Below, piece by piece: positions 13,204 to 26,300 of a DNA stretch of 64,000 bases (position 1 is its first letter; each line of letters starts with the position of its first letter). Below the pieces are notes generated by a model. The model made no database searches and had not been told where the DNA came from. It saw nothing but the letters and a program-made list of their open reading frames with translations. Origin of the DNA: Rhynochetos jubatus (lineage: Eukaryota > Chordata > Aves > Eurypygiformes > Rhynochetidae); contig CM050648.1 of NCBI GenBank assembly GCA_027574665.1, positions 49,999,700 through 50,063,699 of the forward strand, in the 5' to 3' direction. The translations under genes were made by a program, and so were the position numbers.

Positions 13204-15264
13204 GTAATTAAATCACCCAAATAAACCTGTACTAACATGCAGGGACTGAATGAAGCATATATATTTTAAATGCAACTCTTACCTTGTAAAATTCCATATA
13301 GAGGGACTGATGTTCTGCAAGATAGGAAGACGATAGGTGTGACAGTTTACAGGTGACAGCTTCATCGTAGGATTGGATCTCCTGACCATCCTGAACTGGG
13401 AAGTTCATTAGGTCCTAGACCGCCTGTAAGTTAGTGAAGGCCACACACACCTACCAACCTGCACCTCTCCCATGGCATAGGCATCCCCATGTGTTCCCAT
13501 TCGAGTGACCTGCGGGAAGTGAGGGTCAGGGGGAAAGGGCTGTATTGTCTTGGATGACATTTTGTCTACAGTGAAAAGGCCCCCAAGACATGCTGCCCCC
13601 GGTGTGACTGTGCTGCATTAGCGTGGGTTTAAGCATTTGTCTGCCATTCAGAGCACTGATTTGTTTTAAAAACCGAGGTTACCTTTGCTCGGGGACAACA
13701 CTTTTAGCAGCTGTGCAGCACATCTGCACTAACAGCCAAATCTAAAAAAAGGGATCTAAAATGGGATGTAGATGGACTGTAAGAAGCTAAATAGAATTGT
13801 TTATCCAAAACCTACCCCTCTGGGTTCACCTAAATTTAGTAGGCTCCTCTGTTTTTCATGAAGAGTTTCTCAGGTGTCTGTGGTTTGGCAGTCTGTGCAA
13901 ACCACCCTTGTGTGAGCATCTGGGTGCCCGTCGGCTTTGATCGGCCTGCTGCGCAGAGAGCATCGTGTTAAGCCCAGGACACGGTGGGCATTTTGAGCAG
14001 AAAGTGCTGTGTTCCTGTCTTCCCTATACAGGGGCCGGGTAGGTAGAGGATTAAGTGGCACAAGGCCTTGATTCAGTTCCCTCAGCATCCCTCAGAGTCA
14101 ACGTTTCCTACCTCTGAGCAGAGGGTCCTTGGTTCTGCAGAGATCTCTTCCCGAGGAAGCTGGGCTTGCTGGAGCAAAGAGTACCCTATTCATAGGGCTG
14201 GTAGAAGCACGTTTGAGAAGGAACTGTTAACGTGCTGAGGACACTCAGCCCAGGGATTCTTGCAGTCTGGAACTTGTGCTTAGGTTTATTTTTGGTTTTA
14301 TCCAGTGCCTCTTTAACGTATAGAGGACCCAGTACTCCCCTCTCCCAGCTGAGTGCCCAAGCTGCGAGGCTGCAGACCTTTTCCTGGTCCCCCCCCAGGG
14401 CCCCATGAATCCTGCTTTCTTTGCTGCTTAGGCTCCTGGAGACACCTAGGTCCCTTTGCAGATCTAGGTCCGGGAGTTTTCACCTGTGTAAATAAGACCG
14501 CCACCACATCTCTGTCATTCTAAGAAATAAGCAGTTCTGTGTTTATTTACTGTATTTAATTCTAGCACACTGTAAAATAACACTGATATGTTTTTGAAAG
14601 CATTAACTGCCTGCACTGCTTTCGCTTGATCCTCATTTCCTTTTACTTTCCATTTCTTAGAAGAGGTTTTGCGATACATTTGCCTGGATTTCTTTCAGTT
14701 GCAATTACTGACTCCCTTCTTTCTCCCCACCCTATATTCCTTTCTTTTGGTTCTCTACACACTGCCCAGCCTTTCCTTTGTCCAAGTTTAACCCCCTCCA
14801 AAGTGCATCTTGCTGTTGCTGTTAGGGTCTAGAGGCAATTAAGCAATGTTTTGGGCTGTTGAAATGTTGGCAGAGGTGGAAGGGACAGGCATATGTGGTA
14901 AACAAAAGAGGGAAGGTGGCCGAGTGTGAGGTATCCCCACGGACCTTCATAGTTAAACTCCGAGTTAACTGAAAGAAGGGGCGATCCTCAAATAAGGACC
15001 CAAGGTGGTGCTTGACATCTCAGGGGTTTCTGCCTGCAAATCCTGCTCAGGGGCTCCGGCTTTTGTCTGAGCCTCTGGCTACGGAGGTTTTGACAGCCTG
15101 CCCTTCTCCCGTGGGGTCTTGGAAGGCAGCTGTGAAGCAGGGTCTCCTTTGGCACGTGGGGTCCAAGCCTCTGAACGGTTTGATTTTGGGAAGGAAAGAG
15201 AAAGGACGATGCTCCTCTGACTTCAAACATGCTCCTTAATATTGTAACCTGTGAAAGAAAGACT

Positions 15265-15460
15265 CATAGAATCATTGAATCACAGAATGGTTTGGGTTGG
15301 AAGGGACCTTAAAGACCATCTAGTTCCAACCCCCCTGCCGTGGGCAGGGACACCCTCCACTAGACCAGGTTGCTCCAAGCCTCATCCAGCCTGGCCTGGA
15401 ACACTGGGCCAGCTTCTCTGGGCAACCTGTTTCAGTGCCTCACCACCCTCTCAAGTCTAC
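15265..15460 (-). mobile_element. CR1 LINE 3' end, minus orientation
   Basis: Read on the minus strand this is the last ~200 bp of a CR1 element. It has a 'gtggtgaggcactg' block, 'aggttgcccagagaagctg', 'gagcaacctggtctagtgga', 'cctgcccacggcaggggggt', the 'tccaacccaaaccattctgt' tail, and a terminal repeat of 'gattcaatgattctatgag' type. It is close in sequence to the + strand copy at 36390-36770, so both probably belong to one subfamily. It is 5'-truncated. Frames overlapping it are not genes. Confidence 0.9.
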
Positions 15461-17632
15461 AGTCTGTGGGCCTCCAGAAGAAGCAGTCAACTCACTTTGA
15501 TAGCTGTCTGCCACTGGAAAGTTACCTTTATGGCTGGGACAGTGTTGTAGGGGTTGCTGTGTCTGGGGCTTCTGTACGCCTCAGCAGCTTCTAAGAGAAG
15601 CGGCGCTGTGTGGGAAGATTGGAGGGAGAGAGTTTCTGGTCCTATTCATGGTGTTGCTGGGGGAGAGCTCGACCCAGTGAAAACAGAATGCAGAGGGAAG
15701 TATTGGAGTCCAGGAAGGAACCTGAACAGTTGTCTCCTAGTCATTTGCTGTTCTTAATAAGCAGTACAAATACTGTTATCAGCACAACAAATTATAATGA
15801 TTATTTTGTAGCAAAGAGCTGATTGACTGAATCACTGCTTTTAGTACATGAGGTTGTTAATACACAGGTTCTTAGGAGATCATTATTATGTGCAAGTTTG
15901 CTAGAGAATTTGAATGGGTTTTTTTGCTTTCCCATTATCTTGATTCTAAATGTAATTACTCTCAGGATGATTTTTTCTGACCCTAGCTTCAGATGGAACA
16001 AGCCTGGTGGTCTCTGACTCATAAGGTACAAACAAACAAAACCGACTACTAAAGAAACAGTAACTTAACAGCGGAAGAAATACAGTGTAAATGTGTTTGT
16101 CACATTTAAGCAGTGGACAAATGAGCTAATTTGAATCGCTTAGTGCTTGTATAGTCACAACTAAGCAACCCCTGTAAATTAATTGTGTGACATGCAATTC
16201 CCAATTATGTAAAGCAGTATAATCTTTGAGGATGGTGACTGTCATTAGTTATATATACAGGACTGTGGAAAATTACTTATTCTTTCTCTTTGCCTAGAGA
16301 GGCACAAAGTACTGGCTTCCTCAAACAAGCGGAGGGTAGCTCTGTTTTCTTCTAGTTGCAAATTGGGTTTGGTGTATGATTTGAAAGGTGGAGCAGAATG
16401 TGAACTGCTTACATTTTCTTTAATTTGGCTGTAGAAGGTGGAATTCATTGGGCTCCGTCTGTTCAAATGAACTTTAAGCAACAATCAAGGAAAACATTTA
16501 TGCTCCTCTCTACATATGTAATAGTAATATGTCTTCTGAAGAAGACATAATGGAACTGGAGGCTTAGGTTACCTTAGGAGAGCAATACAGGAATGTTAAC
16601 TACTTACGTAGGCATTAAAGGCATTTTATAAAAGCAAGCAGGTTTTTCCTGCGAGGTACTGAAGTGCCTTATTCATTGTTTCTAGGAGCTGCCGTTTTTC
16701 TGGTTATAAAATTGAAAATGGGGAAACCTCCCGACCAGCTGTCTCAGTTCTGTTGGTCAGGAACCCCTGCGTGTTTCTTCCCCAGTAATCTAACTGTTAA
16801 TGCATTTAATTGGTGCTCCCAAAGCAGTTTTGAAATATTGATAGATTTTAAAAACATCTGTAAATTATAAATAATTTTTAAAGTTCACATTTCTCTTTTG
16901 AATGCCCATTATAGAGTATTAGTTTTCAAGCCATTTAATAAGTTATGAGACAAATGAGTGAGTTTAATGTGGGGTCACTGGTGTGAAAAAAATGCGATGG
17001 TTATATTAAAGTTGCAGCTTTTCCAAAACTGTGTACATTTCTACTGAAAGTAAAGTGAGACTCTTATGTAATAATGTATATTTTATTTAAAATTACTTTA
17101 AAGGTTAGCACTATCTGCTAGTTCTGTTTAAAACTTAGAACTGTAGTTTCAGTAACACACGTTAGGCCATCACTGAAGTCATGTTAACGCTTACACCCTG
17201 TCCTTTGATCTTCTAGTTATTTAGATCTATTCAGCACACAGCACAATATTGTTTTATTTCAGCAATACCTAGCCTCTTCATTTACTATTTATTCACACCT
17301 GCATATTCCCTTAAGATTCCTTATCTCATTTTCTAGGTAGCCCTGCAGACAATTAGCGGTGGTAATAATATAAAATGTGACCAGCACTAAAACCTGAAAC
17401 AGCCATTACAAGTAAACTATATGATATATAATAACCACTCCACTCAATTACCTGCACAAAAATGCAAGGATTTAAAACTGTGGAGCTCTATCATACATCC
17501 AGTTAACTGACCTACCTATCTACCTGCCTGCTCTTTAGTCCTTCCTTTCTTACAATCTGAATTCTATCCTGTAGCTTGTCATCTGGTAAATTAGCACAGC
17601 TGTACGTTTGTATGTGCTGCCCATCCCTTGCA

Positions 17633-17687
17633 GTGTGCGTGTATGAGCACATGTATGTGTGCGTGTATGAGCACATGTATGTGTGCG
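17633..17687. repeat. 24-bp tandem repeat, 2.3 units
   Basis: Two exact 24-bp units, built from GTGTGCGTGTATGAGC followed by ACATGTAT, stand head to tail with a third unit cut after 7 bases. The alternating purine-pyrimidine composition resembles a degenerate (TG)n minisatellite. Confidence 0.9.
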
Positions 17688-18104
17688 CAGTGCTGTACGA
17701 ACGGGTCTTTGGCTGGTGGTGGGACAACAGGTAACAACCACACAACAATTCAATGCGTACATGTGCATTCATAATCTGCATAGCTGTGCCAGAATGTAGT
17801 AGAAGTGGTCGTGTGCTGCTGCCTGGGATATTTGATTTGTCATCTTAGTATCTATTCCCATCCTATGTAACCCACTGTTAAAAATTTTGTACCTGTTAAA
17901 GAAACCTTACTTTGTAGTGCTTGAGATGTGGTCCTGGGGGATAGCTGCGTGACCAGTCTGCCATTACCCTTAAGGGTAGCAGGGACCCAGAGCCAGGGGG
18001 TGCCTGTCCAGCTAAACTGCTGGGCTTTCTCTCTGGTCCGGTCCAGCAGCTTCAGCAGTTCTGTGTTTCAGGGGGAGAAAGGATTTTTCTTGCAGGGTGG
18101 CTCA

Positions 18105-18270
18105 GGCCGGAGAGATGCGGGTTTTGTTTCCTCCTTGGCACAGATTACATTTGTGACCTGAGGCAAACCGCTCCAGCTTGCCTGTGCCCCAGTTACTTGA
18201 GCAGCGAAATGGGGAACCAGGAAACTGCTGCTTACAGGATATTGAAAATATTAATTTGTTCGTATTTGTA
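18105..18270 (+). mobile_element. MIR-like CORE-SINE relic
   Basis: The order of blocks follows the MIR consensus as I remember it: 'gcgggttttgtttcctcc' (tRNA-derived box B region), 'ttggcacagattacatttgt', 'gacctgaggcaaaccgctc' (like GTGTGACCTTGGGCAAGT), 'cctgtgccccagtt' (like CTGTGCCTCAGTTTCC), and 'agcgaaatggggaa' (like TGTAAAATGGGGA). The 3' part near 18240-18270 is more diverged. Such copies predate the split of birds and mammals. Confidence 0.6.
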
Positions 18271-19904
18271 AACTCTGTTCTGTCAGAGGTACCTTACACA
18301 TTACGGCACATAAAGGTTCGCTGACATTTGCTTTAGGAACGTGGCCATTTGTCTAGTGGCAGCAAAAACATACTTAAATCATATGGAAAAATAAGGCATG
18401 ATAAAGCAAGTGCCCTGAGGCATATTCCAGCCAAAGCATGCGTATGTCATAAACCTTCCTGGTGACTAAGTAACGTTTTTCTGAAGCGGTACTGTTAATT
18501 CAGTCGGCAGCACTAGGGATAAGATCAGGTTTAAGCCCTCACGACTACCGGGGTTGGCACATGAGGGGCTGGCTGCTAGCTCCACAGAGGTGCTTTTGTG
18601 CTCCAATGCTTCCCCCTTCCTCCCTCCTCTTTCGTGGGATAACTCCTTCTGGTATTACTTCACGTTTCTGTTAGTGAGCACTTTCCCCCATAAATATGAC
18701 TGAACAGGTGTTACGCTGCTACTAACTGAGTTTCCAGCTGTCCTCCTCCAACACAGACCAGGCAAAATCTGTTGTTTCGTCCTATTAGACAGACTAGAGA
18801 ACTACTGAGCCTGAGATGGAGGTCTTCCTCGCAGGATACGGTGGTTTCATTGCCAGAAGATGGTCAGGAAGGCCTGGCTGGCTAACAAAGACAGTCCTTC
18901 AGCTGCTGGGTGTAGTTCCAGTTTTGCATCCCCTTTGGCAGCAGCACAGAGACTGCTGCAGTGTGGCCAGCCAGCAAAATTAGGAAATAAGGACCTCTTT
19001 TATTTACTCAGGCTGCTGAATCATGGGCATTCCTGTCTGCTTGGAGAAAAGTCAGGCAGCTCTACTTTCCACTGGAAGTCTCAGGAGTGCTTGGTACTTT
19101 CATCTCAGAGTGTTCACACACTTGTTTTAATGTGCTTTATGGAAATGGTGAAACTCAGCAAGTAGAGTTGGTGTAGAAAAACATCTGCACTAACTATTCA
19201 CACACATTTGCATCTTTAAATAGACTTTTAGGCCTTGTAGCTGATTTCCAGCAAAGTTTTTTGGTTGTGAGTGCTAGAGCTTTCTTAGAGTCAGCGAGTG
19301 TGAAGTGACTGGTTCCAAAAATTAAAAATTTACATGGACACGTTAAGTGCATCGCACTGAAACTCAGAATACTTGCCATAACACAAAAATGGCATTTACA
19401 GTAAGTAGCACTTAGTGAGTGCCGTAGGAAAAAAAAAAAGGTCGATACAGAAAATATATTTTAAAACTCCATAAACACTCTTTCAAATACCTGGAGCCCG
19501 ATTTGGCCCCCAGATGGATGTGTACCACTCCCGGGGACTTGTATGTGTGCATATGAATTTGGTCCAGAGTATTTAAAAACAGCTTGTTATAGAACTGAAA
19601 ATCAGTATTTGTAATGTTGACATAGCTCGGCGGGTAGGTGCCTGCAGATTTATATACGCACGGCTTTACGCAGAGTAGTAGCAAACTGGTGGTGTTTCCT
19701 ATGAGCATGATCGACAAAAAGGGGTTTGAAGTCCTTTACCCTGACAGCAGGTTAAAATTTACCCCCAACACAGAGCTGTTCCTGTAGGAAATGCCCTTGG
19801 GAAAGCAGGAGTGGAGTCCTCATCCTGAGCCTGCTGGGTAGTTGCCCAGACCTTCCGTGTAGCTCCTCCATCGCAGCTTTGGGTGCCCAGATCTGCTCGC
19901 CTAC

Positions 19905-20450
19905 CGCGGGCGCACGTGGAGTAGCCTCAGCGCGTGGTAGCAAGACGCGGATCCCTGCCCTTTTGGAGGAGATGCTCTTAATGGCTGCGCGGTAATTTTG
20001 TGGGGCAGCACCTTTGTGGGGAAGGGTGAGGAGGCGGCAGGACGGGCGGTGCCATCACTCATGTCCTGCTGGAGCAGTGGTTACTCTTAGTCCAGCTTTC
20101 CTTGGTCGCTGTCCCCAGATCCATTACGCCCCTGGTGTTTAGTCCATCGCACACAATGTTCCCGGTGTTCAGCACAGCAAAAGTCACTGCAGCGAAACCC
20201 TTCCCTTGCCAGAGCGGCAAGGTTCCTGAAGTCCTTCTGTGGGTGTCTGACGGCCCGCAGTCCCGGCTTTGGAGCCCTTTGTGTGAGCGCAGCCCAGGGG
20301 CCCTCCTTCCGGAGCGCGGTGGCCAGCCGCCGGTGCCCCTTCCACGCGGTGCGGGGAGGGAAGCCGGGGAAACGTGCTGGCTGCATTGTTAGGCTTGTAC
20401 TCAGGAAAATCCTGTTGTCCTCCGCCGTGCGGAATTCCCCCTGCCTTGCT
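19905..20450. promoter_or_regulatory. small CpG-rich patch inside the intron
   Basis: CpG dinucleotides are unusually dense here (about three dozen counted by eye), with clusters such as CCGCGGGCGCACG near 19905, GCGCGGTGGCCAGCCGCCGG near 20310 and CCACGCGGTGCGGGG near 20342. The surrounding intron is AT-rich and CpG-poor. This might be a small CpG island and alternative or antisense promoter. The overlapping plus-strand frame (20283-20849) resembles no protein I know. No initiator, TATA or splice-donor arrangement convinces me. Confidence 0.35.
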
Positions 20451-23308
20451 GGCTCTTCTGTAACTCTGCGAGATTGCAGGATTTTCACTTTTCAGGTTAA
20501 AAGGACACAAGTCGGACTTATAAGCGTTTTACTCTTCTTTTTGCACAAAGGTAATTACTCTGCAGAATTGTTAGGGGGTCGGATTAAAAAACCCAAAAGC
20601 CAAGTGACACAGAAACGTTTACGTTTGCTGGTTGGAAAGCAAGAACCGTCTCTGTGCTGCTGTTACACTATTCCCCCTCCGCTTTCCTTACCTTGTAGAA
20701 AAGCTGGAGGAGAGACCTCTCCAAGCAAAGGAGAATTGCAGGGGGAAAGGGGCTGCCGTTGCTTATACCGTGGTCACACTCAGTGCTTGATCCTGCTGCC
20801 AGCCCGACAGCCCGCGGAGACCCGCAAGCCAGGGGGAATAGTTGTATAGTAGGTAAAACCGGGCCGGCAGTGGCCACAAAAAGGAAGTGATTTACTACCG
20901 TGTCAGTGATGGTACACTATTTATAACACTTACTGTATATTCCTCTAAACATTTATACAATAATATATCATTTCTGTGCAGGATATACATTTTAATACTA
21001 AATTTGGTTACAAAATATGTTGCCTCGGCAGTCGCAGGACTATTTTTCTTCACTCGGTTGCACGACATAAATTCCTGTTTATCTGCCGGCAGTGATCGTG
21101 TGTCAGAAATATATTTGGTTTTTAAAGGACAAAATGTGTTTCCGCTTAAAAGACCTGGCTGAAAATGTTCATGTAAAATAAGATTTAAAAATGTAGCAAC
21201 AAGATCACTTTTTTTTTCTCTGTATAGTTGTTTCCCTGTTTTGATGTTGTTCCGATTGTAGAGTCAAACGCAGCAATTTGAGAGGGCGGGACACAGATCT
21301 ACATGAGAAGTCTCCTGTGAATATTGCAGTCATTAATGTACCAGCTCAAAAACTCACCTGGCCGGTATTACTTAGTATATATGGCAATGAGTAACAGTGC
21401 TTCAGTTCGCCAGGAAGCATTTTAGCAGCTGCTAGTACTGTTGCTGGAAGGGAGGATTTTTATTTTTCAGTTTGTATCTTAAAAACCAGACACCTTTGTT
21501 TTCAGTGCAGTGACGCGGCACCGGGGCTAGGGTTTGGCTGTGTAATTTAAAGATATACCATTGGTGCAGATGGGGACGCGGGTAAATACAAATGTATTGT
21601 GCGTGTGTGTGTGAAAGGTGTCTGTAATTCGTGAAACCCTCCTCTTCAAGACTTAAAGGAGAGGATAAAAACCCCCATGCAGTTTCCAACTTATCCTGAA
21701 AAGCATTGTGTCAGTGGGCAGGCATCCAGCAATGGTGTTTGGTTGTTTTCTCGGAGTTCGATGGTTGCCATCTGGCATTGATAGTGAGATGGCATTGTCA
21801 TCAGTTTCTAGATCAGGAAAGGAATGAATCCTCATCTGTTTCCTGTGGATAAGCAAGCAGTTGATAATCTAGTAAAATCTTGTTACCTTAAAGAAAGCAG
21901 GCTTGGAGTTTGTTTACATAATATAGGCCAGCTCTAACTTTTATGTTGGTGTAGTACATTTCTTGAGAGAAAGGTGAAGATGTTAAGAAACTTACTGCTT
22001 TGCAAGAATACCTTAAGAAAGATATTTTTCCAAGAGGTTTATCCTGTCATTTCCTGCGCTATTGCTGTAGTCAATTTTACTTTTAAAAGGCAAAAACCCC
22101 AAGCATCGCCCCTGGAAAGGAATAGAAGGATTATTTGATGTAGAGTGATCTTTCAAGCATTCTTTTAATATTTTTAAAGAAGTTTTAGGTTAAGATAAGT
22201 ATGATCATTGTAGTGTTGTAACCTACATTCACAGCACAAGGTATAAAAACTGTGCAGCACATCTGTTGGAAAAAACAGTTACAACTTGCCATGAGTAGAG
22301 ATGAGGTAATATCATGGATAACTAGTTCAGTTTATTATCTGGCTAGCACTTCTGTTTTGTCTTTTCCTTGTTACTCATAAATCTTTCAGCTTTTACCATA
22401 ATCTTTTATCATTTTTCCTGTTTCCAGTTTTTTACAAGTCGCTTTGTCTGTGATCACCTCACAGTCCAGGTTCTGCCGGACTAAGGAAGTTCAGCTGGCT
22501 GAGGCCTTTGCTAAAAGGAAGAAATGGTGGCCAACCTCTTGAACTTTAAAAAGGGGAAAAAAAATGCTTTTCACATCTGACCCTTTTGAAACTTTCTCAT
22601 TTTCCTTCATCCTGGCTGTCCGTTGGTTAGTTTGTTTTGAACATTTAATGATCCAGCTGCCAGCTTTCAATAACTGAATGGTATCGTTACTGGAGAAATC
22701 TGGTTACACTTTGTTAGGGAAAACATCGCTGTTTATACCGTTGCCCTGTTCCTCCCCTGTAATTTTTCCTATTGTTTAGAATAACACCCAAGTCTCTCTC
22801 AGTAATAGCCTTTAAAAGATTTCTGTGTTCAGAATCAACTTCATGTGGGAAAAAAAAAACCTGTGGCAAAGCAGGGGGAATCTTTTTATTAAATATTAGG
22901 CATGTGGGTTGACTGTATTAATTTTAAATCATTCCTGTAATATTTCCTCCTTTCCTTTGACTCTTCTGATGCTCACATAATATGCAAATCATTTTACAAT
23001 AGATACAAAAGAAACATTAAACATATTAAAATCTGCATTTTAATAAAGTTGTCAATGTATAATACATATCCTGCAACTGAGAAAGAATGATAAAAAGCAA
23101 TAAAAAGGTAATATAGGCACAGAACTATTTAATAACTTTTAATGTCTTACAGTCTGATAAAAATAAATGTGGTCTTGAAGCTGTTGGATACAGGTGTAAG
23201 AAACAGCCTAGCCTGCGTTTAATGTGTTTTAGCTGTTTAGGAGTAGTAGGCCTGCGTTGTTCCTGTGCATTCGCTATCGCCTTTGAACTGTAGGGATTAA
23301 GCTTGTGG

Positions 23309-23330
23309 GCATGTTTCTTTCTCATTTCAG
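23309..23330 (+). other. ZNF521: splice acceptor of the ZNF521 giant exon
   Basis: The sequence gcatgtttctttctcatttcag has a pyrimidine-rich tract and terminal CAG. The exon then starts AT|GGA|GTG|GAT, completing an Asp codon begun by a G at the end of the previous exon. The upstream bases are open in the same frame (back to 23303) but are intronic. The homologous mammalian protein continues into a different N-terminal sequence encoded by an exon outside this window. Confidence 0.9.
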
Positions 23331-26300
23331 ATGGAGTGGATGTTGAGGATGACCCCTCTTGCTCATGGCCAGCCTCATCACCTTCTAGCAAGGACCAGAC
23401 TTCCCCGAGCCATGGAGAAGGTTGTGATTTTGGCGAAGAGGAAGGAGGCCCAGGGCTTCCCTATCCGTGCCAGTTTTGTGACAAATCGTTCAGCCGCCTC
23501 AGCTACCTAAAGCACCACGAGCAAAGTCACAGCGACAAGCTCCCTTTCAAATGCACGTATTGCAGTCGTCTCTTCAAACACAAGCGGAGCAGGGACCGCC
23601 ACATAAAGCTCCATACGGGAGACAAGAAGTATCACTGCAGTGAGTGTGATGCAGCGTTCTCAAGGAGCGATCATCTTAAAATTCACTTAAAGACTCATAC
23701 GTCCAACAAGCCATATAAGTGTGCCATTTGTAGACGTGGATTCCTGTCGTCTAGTTCGCTGCACGGTCACATGCAGGTTCACGAGAGGAACAAAGATGGC
23801 TCTCAGTCCGCTTCCCGGATGGAGGACTGGAAGATGAAAGACACTCAGAAGTGCAGTCAGTGCGAAGAAGGCTTTGATTTTCCTGAAGATCTTCAGAAGC
23901 ACATTGCAGAATGTCACCCCGAGTGTTCCCCTAATGAAGACCGATCTGCTCTTCAGTGTGTTTACTGCCACGAACTCTTTGTAGAGGAGACGTCTCTGGT
24001 GAATCACATGGAGCAGGCTCACAATGGTGAGAAGAAGAATGCGTGCAGCATTTGCTCTGAGAACTTCCATACTGTGGAGGAGCTGTACAGCCACATGGAC
24101 AGTCACCAGCAGCCAGAGTCGTGCAACCACAGCAACAGCCCCTCTTTGGTAACTGTGGGTTACACCTCGGTCTCCAGCACCACTCCAGATTCCAACCTCT
24201 CCGTGGATAGTTCGACAATGGTGGAAACGGCTCCCCCTATACCAAAAGGCCGTGGAAGGAAGCGGGCGGCTCAGCAGGTGCCAGATATCACTGGTCCTTC
24301 GAGTAAACAGCCAAAAGTTACCTATAGCTGCATTTACTGCAACAAACAGTTGTTTTCCAGCCTTGCGGTTTTGCAGATACACCTGAAAACTATGCATTTA
24401 GATAAGCCCGAACAAGCCCATATCTGTCAGTACTGTTTGGAGGTATTGCCCTCTCTCTACAATCTGAACGAACACCTTAAGCAAGTCCACGAAGCTCCGG
24501 ATCCAGCACTGATTGTTTCTACCATGCCTGCCATGGTGTACCAGTGCAACTTCTGCTCGGAAGTGTTCAACGACCTCAACACCCTTCAGGAGCACATCCG
24601 CTGCTCTCACGGGTTTGCCAACCCTGCTGCTAAGGACAGTAACGCGTTCTTTTGTCCCCATTGCTACATGGGATTTCTTACAGATTCTTCCCTGGAAGAT
24701 CATATTAGACAAGTCCACTGCGATCTTAGCAGTTCCCGTTTCGGTTCCCCTGTGCTTGGAACCCCAAAAGATCCAGTGGTGGAAGTGTATTCTTGTTCTT
24801 ACTGTACAAATTCTCCAATATTTAATAGTGTTCTTAAACTGAACAAGCATATCAAGGAGAACCATAAGAACATTCCTTTGGCACTGAATTACATCCACAA
24901 TGGAAAAAAATCCAGAGCCATGAGCCCTTTGTCTCCCGTAACCATTGAGCAGACCTCTTTAAAGATGATGCAGGCAGTGGGAGGTGCTCCTCCTCGTCCT
25001 GCGGGTGAATACATTTGTAACCAGTGTGGTGCTAAGTATACTTCCTTGGACGGTTTTCAGACGCATTTAAAAACACATCTGGACACTGTCCTGCCAAAAC
25101 TGACCTGCCCTCAGTGCAACAAGGAATTTCCGAATCAGGAGTCTCTGCTGAAGCACGTCACCATTCATTTCATGATCACCTCAACCTACTACATCTGTGA
25201 AAGCTGTGACAAGCAGTTCACCTCCGTGGATGACTTGCAGAAACACCTACTGGACATGCATACTTTCGTGTTCTTCCGCTGCACCTTGTGCCAAGAGGTT
25301 TTCGACTCCAAAGTCTCCATTCAGCTGCACTTGGCTGTGAAGCACAGCAACGAAAAGAAGGTATACAGATGTACGTCTTGCAACTGGGATTTCCGCAACG
25401 AGACTGACCTACAGCTTCATGTTAAACACAACCACCTGGAGAACCAAGGCAAAGTACACAAGTGCATCTTCTGTGGCGAGTCCTTCGGTACGGAGGTGGA
25501 GCTGCAGTGTCACATCACTACGCACAGCAAGAAGTACAACTGCAAGTTCTGCAGCAAAGCTTTCCATGCCATCATCTTGCTGGAAAAGCATTTAAGGGAG
25601 AAACATTGTGTTTTTGAAACAAAAACTCCAAACTGTGGAACGAATGGGGCATCGGAGCAGGTTCAGAAAGAGGAAGTGGAACTCCAGACCTTGTTGACAA
25701 ATAGCCAGGAGTCCCATAACAGCCACGATGGCAGCGAAGAAGATGTGGACACATCTGAGCCTATGTATGGCTGTGACATTTGTGGAGCCGCTTATACTAT
25801 GGAGACTCTCCTGCAAAATCACCAGCTTCGAGACCACAACATTCGACCTGGAGAAAGTGCCATAGTGAAGAAAAAGGCTGAACTCATTAAAGGGAATTAC
25901 AAGTGTAACGTGTGTTCTCGAACATTCTTCTCTGAAAATGGGCTTCGAGAACACATGCAGACACACTTGGGACCAGTGAAACATTACATGTGCCCAATCT
26001 GTGGCGAGCGGTTTCCGTCTCTTCTGACTCTCACTGAACATAAGGTCACACATAGTAAGAGCCTGGACACTGGAAACTGCAGGATTTGCAAGATGCCTCT
26101 CCAGAGCGAGGAGGAATTTTTGGAGCATTGCCAAATGCACCCTGACTTGAGGAACTCCTTGACGGGGTTCCGCTGTGTGGTGTGCATGCAGACAGTGACC
26201 TCTACGCTGGAACTGAAAATCCACGGCACGTTCCACATGCAGAAAACTGGAAACGGTTCTGCCGTGCAGTCCACGGGGCGTGCACAGCATCTCCAGAAAC

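Larger units (their letters stand above)
1..23330 (+). other. ZNF521: ZNF521 intron preceding the giant exon (3' part)
   Basis: This stretch carries no ZNF521 coding sequence that I can find. The exon that should precede the giant exon (acidic N-terminal part and first zinc finger) is absent, so it lies to the left of the window. Within the intron I see a decayed minus-strand membrane-protein-like frame (585-1403), CR1 tails (3155-3258 and 15265-15460), an L2-type relic (about 8090-8700), a MIR-like SINE (about 18105-18270), a CpG-rich patch (about 19905-20450), simple repeats and homopolymers. The remainder is AT-rich, unique-looking sequence with no gene I can support. The intron ends in a good polypyrimidine tract and AG at 23329-23330. 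Confidence 0.85.

Noticed and set aside
15251-15594. Overlapping plus-strand frames of 99 and 74 codons
   Set aside because: They are translations of the antisense CR1 copy at 15265-15460.
20283-20849. Plus-strand open frame of 188 codons
   Set aside because: It overlaps the CpG-rich patch, where stop codons are rare. The product is basic and low in structure, with no similarity I recognise.
23303-23330. Upstream extension of the giant exon's frame beginning at a TTG
   Set aside because: It reads through the polypyrimidine tract and the CAG acceptor. The family protein has a different sequence N-terminal to the Asp at this point.
23687-24397. Minus-strand open frame of 236 codons inside the giant exon
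   Set aside because: Codon bias of the sense zinc-finger array creates long antisense frames. The product shows no domain, and the sense frame is clearly ZNF521.
25592-26290. Minus-strand open frame of 232 codons inside the giant exon (and a second one at 25984-26541)
   Set aside because: Same shadow effect of the sense coding frame, with no recognisable protein and no start context worth noting.
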